Positions 1 to 10,839 of a DNA stretch of 64,000 bases are shown here, in pieces (positions within the stretch are counted from its first letter, which is position 1; the number at the start of each line of letters is the position of its first letter). The notes under the pieces are model-generated. The model had not been told where the DNA came from. It was given only the letters and a program-made list of their open reading frames with translations, and did no database searches. Made by a program: the position numbers and the translations under genes. Origin of the DNA: Diphasiastrum complanatum (Eukaryota; Streptophyta; Lycopodiopsida; Lycopodiales; Lycopodiaceae); contig CM055111.1 in NCBI GenBank assembly GCA_029204225.1, positions 1,996,421 to 2,060,420 of the forward strand, written 5' to 3'.

Positions 1-17
1 TTTGTGATTTTTGTCAG

Positions 18-1138
18 GTTTGTATTCTTGTGGAAGGAATGCTGAAGAGTCCTTCAATGGTTTATTTGAATCTTTCGCACAATTGCTTCTCAAACTCTGG
101 AGTTGCAGAGCTATGTAAATTGTGGAACTCAGAAAATAGTGTTTTGGCAGTTTTGAATGTCTGCAACAATGCCATTTCAGTTGACGGTAAGTCAGAACTA
201 TACAAGGTTAGGCATGTAACTAGTTTCTGACTGAATATCCTTTTTGTTGTTGTTGCTGCTTCGAAGAGAAATGACCTCGGATACAAACAAACAAGTTTTC
301 CATCACAAAATTTACAGCATTCATTTTCTCTAGTCTCTAGTGTGTTATTTTTGTGAAGCATCACTATATCCAATGCAACTAAACAATGCCCATGTTCGAA
401 CAAAAAGCTGCTTTCAGAATGTTAAATAGTTCAAAAATAAATAATTTTGATACATTTTGTACATATAGAGCGAGTTTGTCCTGTTAATTGGAGTCAAAAA
501 CAGTATAAAAATGTGTATCTCTGTGTTGCTTGTGTTTGTTTTTGGATGTTAGTACATTGACAAAAGCAATATTCTGCTTTTAGCAACTTAAGTTATAAGT
601 GGTTTACTCTTAGGTGTGGAATGTATTTGGTATTAATTTGTGCTCATAGGGAGTGCAGGTGCAAAGATAATAGGAGAATCCCTAAGAGACAATGAGGTTC
701 TTGTATCTCTTAATCTACGACACAACCCTATTGAGGATGATGGTGGCCAAGCCATCTTTGATGCTTTACAAAGTAACATGACAATGCAGGTATTATGGCT
801 TGAACTTTGAGAGGAATATTAGAAAGGCGAGGTATGAGATAATATGCTATTCCGATATGGACTTGTGGGCTGTCTTGAGTTCAATTTACGTGGCTTGGAA
901 GAGTCTGAAATTTTTACCAGAAGGTTATTCCATTGCTATCAGTTAAAGGGAGAATGCTATTATGATGGGCTTTGTTGGTGGACAGAGGTTGTGTGTTAGT
1001 GCCTGTGGAGTTGGTGAAAGAACTGCAGCTTCGGTGCAAAGACTTCTGCAAAATCCCAGAAGTGGCCTCATAGCGTTGGATATATCTGCAAATCGTTATA
1101 TTGGTGTCACTGGGGGCTTTGCAATTTATTCTGGACTG
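18..1138 (+). CDS. LRR (ribonuclease-inhibitor-like) gene, three internal/3' exons
   Basis: Three exons splice in phase: 18-186 (acceptor AG at 16-17, donor GTAAGT at 187), 650-789 (acceptor after CTCATAG, donor GTATTA) and 986-1138 (acceptor GACAG, donor GTAAAT). The junction phases agree: one base of a Gly codon is left by exon 1 and completed by exon 2, and exon 2 ends in phase 0. The joined frame has no stop and shows regular leucine-rich repeats of the 28-residue RI type (MVYLNLSHNCFSNSGV, VLAVLNVCNNAIS, LVSLNLRHNPIEDDGG, GLIALDISANRYIG). Such repeats form a curved scaffold for protein binding. The 5' part lies outside the window, so no start codon can be assigned. Identity beyond 'LRR-RI protein' is not visible here. 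Confidence 0.8.
187..649 (+). other. Introns and downstream non-coding DNA of the LRR gene
   Basis: The stretch 187-649 is the first visible intron. The second is 790-985, and 1139-1660 is either a third intron or 3' flank. All are T-rich with stops in every frame, as in plant introns. I see no other feature in them. Confidence 0.6.
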
Positions 1139-1660
1139 GTAAATATTCTATTGAGTTCTCTAGCTCGTATAATTCTAGTCCTTTGCCATTACTTGGATAT
1201 TTACCATCTTCATTATTTATGTAGTAGGTTTTTGTATATGTGATGAGCCTAGCTGCCTGTTCCGGCCCTGAATTTTCATCTCTTTTAAGTACATACTGTT
1301 TCTTTTTTAAGTTTTTCATAAAGCTCCAGATCCTATGCAAATCTTTGCTACTCTCTGTATACATAATAGAGTTCATTATGATGCCTTTACTTTGCATTCC
1401 TTAGCCATTATCTTAACATGGTATAGCAGTGTGTGCAATTGAGTTCGCCTTGATAGTGGATTCTTCCAATTTTTTTGGTGCGTTCAAATAGCTGTTGGGT
1501 CCATTGTTAGTACACATTTCTCTTCTCTTGGGCAATTTCTACTTCAAAGTGCATGTTTTGATAGCTTTTTCTACAATACATGTAGTTAGTGGTTTCTTGT
1601 TCTTGTTTATAATTTTTGCTTCTGTGCACAAATGTTCTCTTGTATTTCCTGATTTTGTAG

Positions 1661-1696
1661 CTGAGTGGAGCCAAACTCTTGACCTCAAATAAATGA
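1661..1696 (+). CDS. Possible terminal exon of the LRR gene
   Basis: A pyrimidine-rich stretch ending in TTTTGTAG at 1660 is followed by a short frame (LSGAKLLTSNK, then TGA at 1694-1696). It is in phase with the donor at 1138. If real, the protein ends just after the last LRR. The exon is only 12 codons including the stop, so chance agreement is possible. Confidence 0.3.
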   Translation: MSGAKLLTSNK

Positions 1697-1702
1697 AAGA
1701 AA

Positions 1703-1782
1703 ATATTTACAAACCAGCCACTTATTGGAAGACACTACTCATATATTTACAAACCAGCCACTTATTGGAGGACACTACTCAT
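1703..1782. repeat. 40-bp tandem duplication
   Basis: Two adjacent 40-bp copies (1703-1742 and 1743-1782) differ at about one base. Each contains ACAAACCAGCCACTTATTGG. It lies just past the possible last LRR exon. Confidence 0.9.
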
Positions 1783-2094
1783 ATAGTTTGCAACAACTTC
1801 CATGTGTGGACTTTGCAGCAGTTTCTATTTTCTAGTGGCAATCGACAATGGGGACTTTTTTTTGAAGTGCGGGGAGATTGCTGGCCTTATAGACACGTAA
1901 TGCTCAGTGCTCAGAGTTTCTGTGGATTTTGGAGGCACCTCCTGCCACAGAATTTTCAAGCACACAGTGGCTAATGCCACAATCTGGAATGCCTGCTGTG
2001 ATAGCTGGATTACGAGCAAGTTCTGCCGGAATGATTACTTTGACAGCTGGCTTAGTGATCCATTCTGCAGGAATCTCCACCCTTCGCACTGAGC

Positions 2095-2212
2095 ATTACG
2101 CAGGGGAAGGCTGCAGCCCTCGGGCCTTCCCGTGCAGTTCGGGCCCTGCCCACGGGCACAGCCCTCCCAGCACGGAAGGCCCTCGGGCAGGGTTTCCCCC
2201 CCCCCCCCCCCC
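2095..2212. other. GC-rich patch with imperfect hairpin and C17 run
   Basis: The stretch is far richer in G+C than its surroundings. GGCCTTCCCGTGC at 2123-2135 and GCACGGAAGGCC at 2170-2181 can pair with one bulge. A run of 17 C follows at 2196-2212. Short frames on both strands here look like by-products of composition. Origin unknown; possibly part of a mobile element. Confidence 0.5.
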
Positions 2213-3435
2213 ACAAAACTTGGTTTTAGCACTTGATTTATTATTACTTGTGGTAGAACTTGTGACTAGCTCTTTTTTCTTAGTAGTAGCATAAGGTCAC
2301 TTGGTCTTATCTGTAGTAACTTGATAGTTGGATAGGTAGAGAATGTCATCATCAATCTTTCTATTTGTAGTGCTTCTATGTATGTTTGGCTTTATATGTT
2401 GGTTTGCTTCTTTAAGACTGATTTCTTGGTGGGTATGAAACACAACCCTATAGCTCACATTCAAACCTAAGTGGTTTGGAGTTTTGACTTAGGTGGATGG
2501 GGTGCATGAATTGTGTGATTATTTTGAGCACAAGCTTTATTAATGTGTCTACTAATTCATGGTATGAGGTACCACCTTTTACCCTAAGTTTGAAACAATA
2601 AAATTTGCCTATGTTTTCAGAATTATTTTGGGGAAAAGAATGTTTGTCCTTGTTCTTTATCTACGAAGCATTACTAAAAAATTGCTACTCCAATTACTAT
2701 GAGTAATGTATATTCTCTGAATGTCAACAATGCATTATTGACATGGGTTATAATTTGTAGGTGGTGTTAATTCCTATTGAGCATTTGGAAATTGAAAAGT
2801 TTTTTGTTTGAAATGTGTTTTGTTGTTGAGAAGAAAATGGACATTATGATAGTGAATTTATTCAAAGGCCATGAATTTGGGTTATTTGTATGAAAAGTAT
2901 TAATTCATCTTGTTGAGTATTTGAAATTTTGAGAAATCTTTTGCTTAATACATTATGCTCTCGAGAAGAAAATGGGTTTTATGATAAGAGAATCATTTGA
3001 AGGCCCTCAAGTATTTGGGTTATTCAAGAAGATTGGATTTCTTAGTTTATTTTTGGTTAGGTATTGCATGTGAGGGAATAGTTTTTACTACCATCGATAG
3101 GCTCCTAAATCTTGGCTAAGATGACTTGGTGGCTCTTTGAACTAAGGAACACATTTCCCTATTGAACTTTTATAACTTTTGATGTTCAAAACACAATCAC
3201 TTATATCAATATCAAACAAGCATAAAGGGACATACATGTACATAAAGCAAGTGATAGTTTTTTACAACAAATGACCAAAAGCATCACATAATATCAATGG
3301 CTAAAGCCCTACAAAGCAATAATAATGACTTCTCACACAAAGAGCTCAAGTGATACCAAATCAATAAGCTAAGAAATGAGTGTTTATTCCAATAGAAACA
3401 ACAAAGATGTCATTGAAGATAGTCGATGTGGAATC
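2213..3435. repeat. AT-rich DNA with a diverged tandem duplication
   Basis: No gene is visible. Two related segments, about 2778-2905 and 2914-3040, share GAGAAGAAAATGG, TTATGATA and the pattern CA/TGAAGGCC followed by TTTGGGTTAT. This indicates an old duplication with a period near 135 bp. Confidence 0.55.
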
Positions 3436-3705
3436 CAACCCACAAGTCCAAATGCTAAAGAGAAATCCATGTCGTAAAGCTTCAATGGAAAGGGAAACAT
3501 GAAGCACTATCAAAGTACATAAATTGCTCAAGAATGCCAAAGGAAGATAAGTCTTCGTACATTGATGAATTGCATGCCACATAAGTCCAAATGTTAAAGG
3601 GAAATCCACGTTGAATTATAAAGCTTCAACATAAAGAGATACATGAAGCACTATCAAGGTATATAGATTGAATGACAAAGGAAGATAAGTCTTCGTAAAA
3701 GTTGA
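3436..3705. repeat. Diverged tandem duplication, about 140-bp period
   Basis: The two halves (about 3440-3565 and 3580-3705) share GAAATCCA, TAAAGCTTCAA, ACATGAAGCACTATCAA and AAAGGAAGATAAGTCTTCGT in the same order. No coding potential is seen. Confidence 0.75.
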
Positions 3706-4490
3706 AAGCACATAATGTTGGCCAACACAAGTGAATTAGAAGTACAAATGCCACAAAAGGAAAGGACCATTCCTCAATGAAGCAAACCAATCAACACCAA
3801 GGATCTTATCATGTTGGGCAATACGTAGTGTATGAAAATCAGCTTGGTCCACAAAAGTCTTGATTTGTTTAGGAAGTCTCCAAACATGATGAAAATTGAC
3901 AACCTCAATGCATAAGGTATGTGGAGTAAAGTAGTAGTATAAAATAAGGTGTAGAAGGTGTCACACACGCCACGAGAGATCTAGCATAGCAAGGCAAAGA
4001 TGGGAAGGGAAGGTAATCCCAACACGCAAGAGCAAGCCCTCTTGATCAAGAAAGCAGCAGTGCTATATAAAGCCATCCAGAGGCACGATAGAAAGGAACC
4101 AACTATATGAACGTAAGCATCAAACCAACTTGTCTAGCCCAAAGCACAAAATAAATGCACCATGAAGAAATCTGCCATAAGCAATAAGGTCCCAAACTAG
4201 TTGGATAAATTGAGAGTGCCACCAAATTTTTAAAAGACGTAGCACCATGTTGACAAGCATAGTGAGGATCAAGCAAGTATGGACGTCTAAAAGTAGCTTG
4301 AATAAATGACTTGGAAGATTTAACCCCATAATTGTGTTGGATTATTCTCCTACTAATCGGCCAATCAACATTTTAATCTTCGTCCAACTTTTATCCAAGC
4401 TTGTAGTTTTCCTTGTGTTTCTACACAGTCTACATAACTACTCGGAAATGGCTCACAGTGTCGCCATTTTTGGAATTGTCGCTTTTCGGG
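3706..4490. other. AT-rich intergenic DNA
   Basis: All frames are short. I see no recognisable gene, RNA or element end in this stretch. Confidence 0.5.
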
Positions 4491-4495
4491 ATTTT

Positions 4496-4745
4496 TTCTC
4501 ACTTCGGCTTTTTCGCAAAATGTCAAATGCCTTAAATATTAAAGAAATGACTTTGGCGCCGACTTTCGGCATTTTTTCTCACTTTGGCATTTTCTCACTT
4601 TGGCATTTTTTCTCACTTCGGCTTTTTCGCAAAATGCTAGATGCCTTAAATGTCAAGGAAATGACTTTAGCGAAGACCTTCGGCTTTTTCACAAAATTTC
4701 AAATGCCTTAGAAGTTAAGGAAATGACTTTAGCGAAGACCTTTGC
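4496..4745. repeat. Short tandem repeat cluster beside Copia-1
   Basis: Three copies of a unit with CTTCGGCTTTTTCNCAAAAT, then AATGCCTTA and AAGGAAATGACTTT, start near 4503, 4616 and 4679. A smaller TCTCACTTTGGCATTTT repeat lies between the first two. The array ends about 20 bp before the Copia-1 LTR. Confidence 0.8.
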
Positions 4746-4764
4746 GTTTTTTGCATTTTTCGTC

Positions 4765-5582
4765 TGTCACAATTTACGTTCATTTTTGCAGAGTGACAAT
4801 TTATGTTCAAATCTACAGATAGACTGTTTACGACCAAAGCCACCGACTTGCATTAATTCATCAGCAAGTAATTTTTGAGAAGTCCTAACTGGATGGATGG
4901 CAGCACATCACAGCCAACTGGATAACGCTTTTGATGACCTAATTATTTAGTATAAATAGCTGCTCATATTTCTACATTGAATAATGTTCTCAATGTGATC
5001 TAGAGATCAACAATGTCTTTGAAGCATAGTTAGCATCTCTCTCAAGCCTGCGAGCTTGAACACTCTTGAGCATTCTAGTTCAATTCGTTAGAGTTGATTT
5101 AGAGTTTGCTATTGCGCTTACTACTTATCAGCGAAAGTGCTTAATTCAGAATGCACTACAGTTACTCAGAGATAGCTCAGAGAACATGGCTTTGATCCGC
5201 AATTTATTTGTGCTCATTTCCATTCTAATTTGTTTCCATTACTGAATCAATCTATCCTTTATTGCATTCAATATCATGTCGATATGAATGTTTGTCTGTA
5301 ATGCTTTTGTAACTGATAAATACTTATTATTTGTCTAATAATTCAATGTTTCAATGTTTGGCTACGTCATCACTGTGGTACTAATGATTTCAAAGTTAGT
5401 TACTATAAGATCGAACGTGACTTCTATCACTATTGTTTGTTCAAAATTGATAGGCGTAGTCTTGCATAGAGAAAGAGGAAGATAGTTTATTCCGTTGCGC
5501 ACGATAAATTTTTCTTTCTTGTCGTTCGAATTTTTTTTATTCAATTCTATTCGACCTATCTTTTACACACCTCTTTCCAACA
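4765..5582 (+). repeat. Copia-1 5' LTR
   Basis: The 818-bp segment begins TGTCACAATTT and ends TTCCAACA directly before the PBS. Its 3' 690 bp matches the reverse complement of 44856-45535 along its length. Its first bases align loosely with the LTR start at 44706. Because the 3' LTR is missing, the left border rests on that alignment. Confidence 0.75.
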
Positions 5583-5594
5583 TGGCATCAAAGC
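5583..5594 (+). other. Primer-binding site, tRNA-iMet type (mutated)
   Basis: TGGCATCAAAGC follows the LTR end directly. It differs at two positions from TGGTATCAGAGC, the usual Copia site complementary to the 3' end of initiator tRNA-Met. Confidence 0.8.
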
Positions 5595-5770
5595 ATTGAT
5601 TTTTCAGGGCCTAATACTATATCAAAACACAAGCTCTTATTCTTGATATCTTTCGTGATATTAAATTGTTCTTCAGTTCAAATCAATCTGTTTCGGTATC
5701 AGAGGATTGATTTCCACAACACGGTATCTCTCTTAACGACAATCAAATTATCGACAGTCTAAAGTTTCAG

Positions 5771-6540
5771 ATGGATTCTCAAAGTAAAGTCGATCTTATT
5801 GTAGACAAGCTGAATGGATCTAATTATCATTTATGGAAATTTAAGATGAAGACCTTGCTAATTGCCAACGAGTTGTAGGATGTTCTTACAGGTATTGAAG
5901 TGAAGCTTGAAGACGACACAGAAGACTCGAAATGGAAGTCGAAGGATGGTAAATCTTTTGCGCTTATTATCCTCAATATATTAGATACTCAGATTGGCCA
6001 ATAGTTGAAGCCAAAACTTCCAAATTAATTTGGGACATCCTAAGCTCACTATATGATGTGAGAGACGTAACTACCAAGTTACATCTTCGAAGTAAATTCT
6101 TCACATTCAAGATGTCAAATAATGATTCTCTTCAGAATCATATCAACCAGGTTAAGAATCTTTTGCAACAGATGGCTGTTGTCGAATCAGTCATAGGCGA
6201 TCAAGATGCAATTATGACATTGCTTTCAAGCCTGCTCTCTACATATGAGAACCAGGTGATAATCATCACGACACACCTAGATTTAACTCTTACCAGAGTT
6301 ATCACTATGTTGTTGCAAGAAGATAATTGAAGAAGTCAAGACACTTCATCTACCTCTTCGTCTCATGCTCTATATGTCAACAAGGGCTCAAAACGACAGA
6401 AGCAGAAAAGCTCCAAGCAGTCTACATCGAATCAGAACAAGACTCAAGGTCAAGAACAATCATCGAATCCACATTCGTCGAAGAAGAAGATGTTTTGCAG
6501 GTATTGCAAGCGCAATAACCAAGAGATCTAGGATTGAAGC
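5771..6540 (+). pseudogene. gag: Copia-1 gag remnant
   Basis: The frame starts ATG at 5771 (MDSQSKVDLIVDKLNGSNYH, then LWKFKMKT), a typical Copia gag N-terminus of the UBN2 type, which forms the virus-like particle. The helical core is clear at 6022-6330 (WDILSSLYDV, LRSKFFTFKM, TLTRVITMLLQEDN). The zinc knuckle near 6490-6540 reads CRYCKRNNQEI followed by stops. Its His and last Cys are therefore lost or displaced relative to the usual CX2CX4HX4C. Stops at codons after NEL, ILNI and elsewhere make it a pseudogene. Confidence 0.85.
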
Positions 6541-6599
6541 GAAGAATGTAGCCAAACAACCTTATCAACAAGCAAATACAGTCACAACATCTCCTGAAG

Positions 6600-6880
6600 T
6601 CGAAATGGACGAAGGCGCTTTTATGGTCAAAGACAAATACGCGAATTCAGATGATTCGTGGTTTCTAGATTCTGGAGCTACTCAACATATGTCCAATCAT
6701 CGTGAGATTTTCCATTCCTATACACCTTACAGCACAAAGAAGTATGTTCATCTTGGTGACGATAGCACTCACACTATCGGAGGTGAAGGTATGTAAAATC
6801 AAGGTTCCAACATGATCAACTCAAACTACTGTCAAAAGTCTTGTATGTTCTTAAACTCTCTACACATCTATTATTTTTGT
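6600..6880 (+). pseudogene. Copia-1 protease remnant
   Basis: The retropepsin motif WFLDSGATQHM keeps the catalytic Asp (DSG), and the downstream HLGDDSTHTIGGEG pattern is standard for Copia proteases, which cut the polyprotein. A stop follows at 6796 and the C-terminal part is frameshifted. Confidence 0.85.
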
Positions 6881-7363
6881 TCTTGTCAATAAAATATTAC
6901 TATGGCATCATCACTTAGGACACTTGAATTATGCATATGTTTTGAACATGTCTAGACAATCCCTAGCACTTGATCTCGACTATCCTTCTGGCAAAGTCAA
7001 TCTCCCTGTCTGCCATAGCTGCATCCTTGAAAAATAGACTAGGATTCATTTTAGATTAAGTCATAGGCATGCAACAAAAGGTCTGTTAGATGTTGTTCAT
7101 TCAGATATGTTTGGACCTATGCAAACTCCTTCATTGCTAGATGCAAAATACTTCATTACTTTTATTGACGAATTTTTTCGAAGAACAACTATTTATTTCA
7201 TTAAGTATCAAAAGCTTTCATCAAGTTCAGACAACTCAAGGAGCATGCAGAAAATCAGACTGGTAAATTAATCAAAACATTGAGGTCTGACAACGGGGGA
7301 TACTACATCTCCATCGACTTCAAAGAGTACTGCCTTAACAATGACATTGAGCAACAATACATG
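6881..7363 (+). pseudogene. Copia-1 integrase remnant (pre-integrase and core)
   Basis: The pre-integrase zinc region reads LLWHHHLGHLN ... CHSCILEK. The catalytic core follows with DVVHSDMFGP, FITFIDEFFRRT, LRSDNGGYY and FKEYC. The D, D and E positions of the usual DDE triad are still visible, though the frame shifts between blocks and contains stops. The plus-strand homology stops at EQQYM (ATG at 7361-7363), exactly where the inverted segment begins. Confidence 0.82.
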
Positions 7364-7604
7364 ACCTGATCTGCTGGGTACTAGAGGAAGTTGATCATTT
7401 TCATCATATTGTAATTGCTGAATTGCAACATCATCATCTTCGGATTCGTTGTTGATATGTTGTAGGAGATTTGTTTTGAATATAGGTTGTTGTTAAAATA
7501 GCTTCAGTCCAAAAGGACTTCGGAAGTGACGCATGTGGTTACATGCACTTTGCCGATTCAACTAAGGTTCTGTTCTTTCTCTTAGCAGACCATTTGACTG
7601 AGGC
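7364..7604 (-). pseudogene. Inverted in-place segment of Copia-1 integrase
   Basis: Read on the minus strand this stretch continues the integrase exactly where the plus strand stopped: PQSNG, RKNRTLVESAKCM, PHASLPKSFWTEAILTTTY, IQNKSPTTYQQ, then after a frame change NESEDDDVAIQQLQYDENDQ and LPLVPSRSG. The plus strand resumes with RYIDEL...PILFASRTIIEEAL at about 7640. Right of the segment an inverted repeat, AATAGGAGG/CCTCCTATT, surrounds the junction (7605-7640). Confidence 0.85.
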
Positions 7605-8595
7605 GAATAGGAGGCAAGAGCTAGCAAACCTCCTATTAGGTATATCGACGAGCTGTAGCCTATCTTATTCGCGAGTCGGACGATTATCGAAGAGGCACTC
7701 AGTTAGCCCGATTTCAATCTCTGGAAATAAGCTATGGATAAAGAGTATTCATCTCTTATCAAGAACCATACATGGACGATTGTCGAATTACCTGCAAGCG
7801 AAAACATAGTTGATCGCAAATGGATTTTCAAAGTCAAGTACCAAGCAAACGGAAGCATCGACATAAGAAAAGCCCAACTTGTCGCCAGAGGTTTTTCTTA
7901 GGTATACAATGTCGATTACACTGAGACCTTCAGTTCAGTTGTCAAGCATTCTTCTATTCGACTTTTATTATCGTTTGTTGTTGCAGTAGATTCGAAAATA
8001 CATCAAATGGATGTACATATAGCATATCTCAATGGAGTTATCGAAGAAGACATTTACATGGTGCAACCCGAGGGTTATATTATCGAAAGTAAACACAATC
8101 ATATGTGTAAACTCCATAAGGTACTTTATGGCTTGAAGCAATCTGCTCGAGCATGGTTTCAAAGGATCAATACTTTCCTTATTGATCACGGCTACATACC
8201 AAGCTCTTCAGATTCTAATGTTTACTTCAAGACAGAGCAGCACTCTTTTATTATCATCACTTTATATGTGGATGATACATTGCTTTTCAACAACAATATC
8301 GATCTGATAAAAGAAGAGGCAAGACAATGCTATCTTCCGAATTCAACATGACCGATTTAGGCGAAGCTCATTTTTGCCTTGGTATTTAAATCCACAGAGA
8401 CGGAAATTGAAAGTTGATCTACATTACTTAGCAAAATTACATCTACAACATGTGCAAGTTAGCTCTCTCACCAATGGAACCAGGTCTCAAATTGTCAAAG
8501 GACCAATGTCCTCAAACAATTCAAGAGAAGGAGTAGATGCGCGAGTATCCTTATCATTCGATAATAGGATCTCTTATGTACGCAATGATCTGTAC
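7605..8595 (+). pseudogene. Copia-1 reverse transcriptase remnant
   Basis: The linker (RYIDEL, ALS, DFNLW, AMDKEYSSLIKNHTWTIVEL) leads into the Copia RT: RKWIFKVKYQANGSID, VARGFS, VYNVDYTETFSSVVKHSSIR, QMDVHIAYLNGVIEEDIYM, LHKVLYGLKQSARAWF. The catalytic box reads YVDDTLLF near 8265-8290, where YVDDLLI is more usual. Stops and frameshifts (for example after FS and at 8351) rule out function. RT copies the element RNA into DNA. Confidence 0.88.
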
Positions 8596-8599
8596 TAGA

Positions 8600-9092
8600 C
8601 CAGACATAGCTTTGTAGTCAGCTCCCTAAGTCAGTTTATGACTAACCCTGGTATAACACATTGGAAGTCTCTTATCAGAGTCATGAGATACCTTCGAGCT
8701 ACTATGGACTTTTGCATTTGTTATGGAACAATCGACAATGACAAACTCAATTTATTCAGTGGCTACACAGATGCAAGTTGGGTAGGATATGTAGACACTC
8801 GTAAACCCACTTCTGGATTTACATTCTTCTCCCACAATGGTCCCGTTTCCTAGAACAATCGCAAGCAATCTTCGATAGCTCTATCTTCTACAAAATCAGA
8901 GTATATCACAGCCTACAAGCTACAAAGAAAACTATATGGTTGAGAATCTTACTTTCAGATATCAGTCTGAATCAATATGTCTCAACATTGTTATTTTGTG
9001 ATAATCAAAGTGCCATTGCCTTGTTAGCCAACCCTAGATTTCATTCTAGGAGTAAGCACATTGAACTCAAGTATCATTATGAAAAGGAGATG
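8600..9092 (+). pseudogene. Copia-1 RNase H remnant
   Basis: WKSLIRVMRYLRATMDFCI, GYTDASWVGYVDTRKPTSGF, QSSIALSSTKSEYITA and FCDNQSAIALLANPRFHSRS follow the Copia RNase H order, with the catalytic Asp of YTDA and Glu of SEY preserved. Stops after VS and YG break the frame. Homology ends at about 9090. Confidence 0.88.
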
Positions 9093-10105
9093 CATGGAGG
9101 AAATATATGTATATATATTTGCATAGGATTGCAAATCATGTGTAGAAGGAAAAACCTAGTGGAATTGTCAACTTGTAGCATCATCGACTCCAATACCTTT
9201 GAAAGATGACCATTTATACTAACTTTGGAAAGAACACAAATCTCTAATGCTACCACAAAAGAAGCCAGTGGCCTTACGAGTACTATGCATGTATGAGGAT
9301 CATCATCAATAGTCACAACAATAACAATCGGAATGTGGTGTACCTCATACGATTGATAGTATGATCGAATATACACCTCGATGGAAATAATCTTCTCCAA
9401 ACACTCTGAAATTGTAGGCTCTACCATCTACTTGAAAAGTGAGAATACATGCTACAAATCTTCATATGAAAAATCAAATGGTCTTGTAGAAAATACAACC
9501 TTGTGTGTACGTAGCCAGTACAATATGTTGAATAGGAGACACCATAATCGATACGTGATCATGCGTAGAATCCTTATGTAAAGCATAATCCAGCCTCATC
9601 GTAACAATACACATCCCTTGACATGTGTCAAGACCTTGTAGCCAAACTTCATCTAAAACATTGGAAGGTAGTGGGCCATCGAAATATACCTGATTAACAA
9701 CAATATCGTTGGAACATATCTTATCATTGGGCTCCATTTGTAGCATGTGGAACAATAAGAAGAATGAATGAAGACTGATGAAATGATGTATCCAAGCATC
9801 CCTGATCTTGAACTTTAGAACCAACGGAAGAATGAAGATGATTCTCTGCTACACAGTGAGTTTCTCTAGCATCTAGATCATGTACAAGCCACTCATCTCC
9901 AATATCCTCTAATTCGTGACATATCTTTGTGACCTCGTCTACATCAAACCTCTATAGAATCGAGAATATCATGTGGCGCATGACATATATCCTTACAATA
10001 GAAACATCACGAGAATCATCTAGTGGATGCATAACATGAATACGATTATTGAGAAAAGTATACTAGTCAAAAGAGTAAACATTTTGTCTATATGCTTTTC
10101 ACCAA
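9077..10105 (-). pseudogene. Decayed coding-like minus-strand sequence, unrecognised
   Basis: Minus-strand frames stay open over long stretches and link by apparent frameshifts: about 10105 to 9730 (RDVSIVRIYVMRHM, FDVDEVTKICHELEDIGDEW, HDLDARETH), 9824-9474 (PLPSNVLDEVWLQGLDTC) and 9427-9077 (VHHIPIVIVVTIDDD). The local openness contrasts with the AT-rich DNA on its left. I do not recognise the protein. It could be part of an unknown mobile element or a dead host gene. Confidence 0.35.
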
Positions 10106-10839
10106 GATTGAGCTTTGCCTTGAAAAAAGAAAAAACGCAATACTAAAAGTATTACTTTTTAGATAGATTGCAAATAGGACTCTAATAAATTCAATCGGTT
10201 TGGCAATTTGGCTCCAACGGACCTATAAATAAATAGGAATAGGAGAAACTAATGAACTCGACACAAGTTGGAATATGCCATAAAAAAATGCAAGTGAAAG
10301 TCATCAAATTTTTTTTAACACTTAAAAAATGAAAAAAATGATGTATATGAAATAGAAAGAAGTGACATAAAAAAAAACATAGAAGAGTAAAATATTAAAT
10401 GCTAAGAAAAAGAAAAAGAGAACACTGGCTAAAATTCTAAAAAGGTGGAAATCTTAAAAGTGAATCTGAAGCAGAACTAGTGTAAAAGTATGTAATAAAA
10501 AGCTGGTGTAAGTAGATCTTGGGTCTACACAAAAATGCTAATAGGCTGAAAAAGGACTACTATAATATTGAGATATATATTACAAAATCAACAAGTGTAT
10601 ATGAAACCAAGTCACTTTAAACACCTCTAAGGTTGGCACTACACACAAAAATCAATGTGCAAAAAGAGCAAAAAAAATGTGAAAATAAATTCAAGAAGAA
10701 GGTGCATGATGTCAATGTAGGTTGGTTCGATGGAAGGGTCATACGGACGATGATGATTCTTGGAAAAAAGAAGGTAGCCTGAAAATAAACTTCTCTTATT
10801 TTAAGTTCTGAGGTCAGAACTTGAATAAGGGAGGAAGAA
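10106..10839. other. AT-rich intergenic DNA
   Basis: A-rich runs and stops fill all frames. The last bases (AATAAGGGAGGAAGA, 10824-10838) form a purine-rich tract just before a candidate LTR start. Confidence 0.5.

Larger units (their letters stand above)
4765..9092 (+). mobile_element. Copia-1: Ty1/copia LTR retrotransposon, 3'-truncated
   Basis: The order LTR, tRNA-Met PBS, gag, protease, integrase, RT, RNase H is that of Ty1/copia, all on the plus strand. The frame carries many stops and frameshifts, so it is a dead copy. One segment (7364-7604) is inverted in place. The 3' end breaks off in the conserved motif after RNase H (HSRSKHIELKYHYEKE, about 9085), and no polypurine tract or 3' LTR follows. 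The LTR family is shared with the inverted LTR at 44.7-45.5 kb. Confidence 0.93.
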
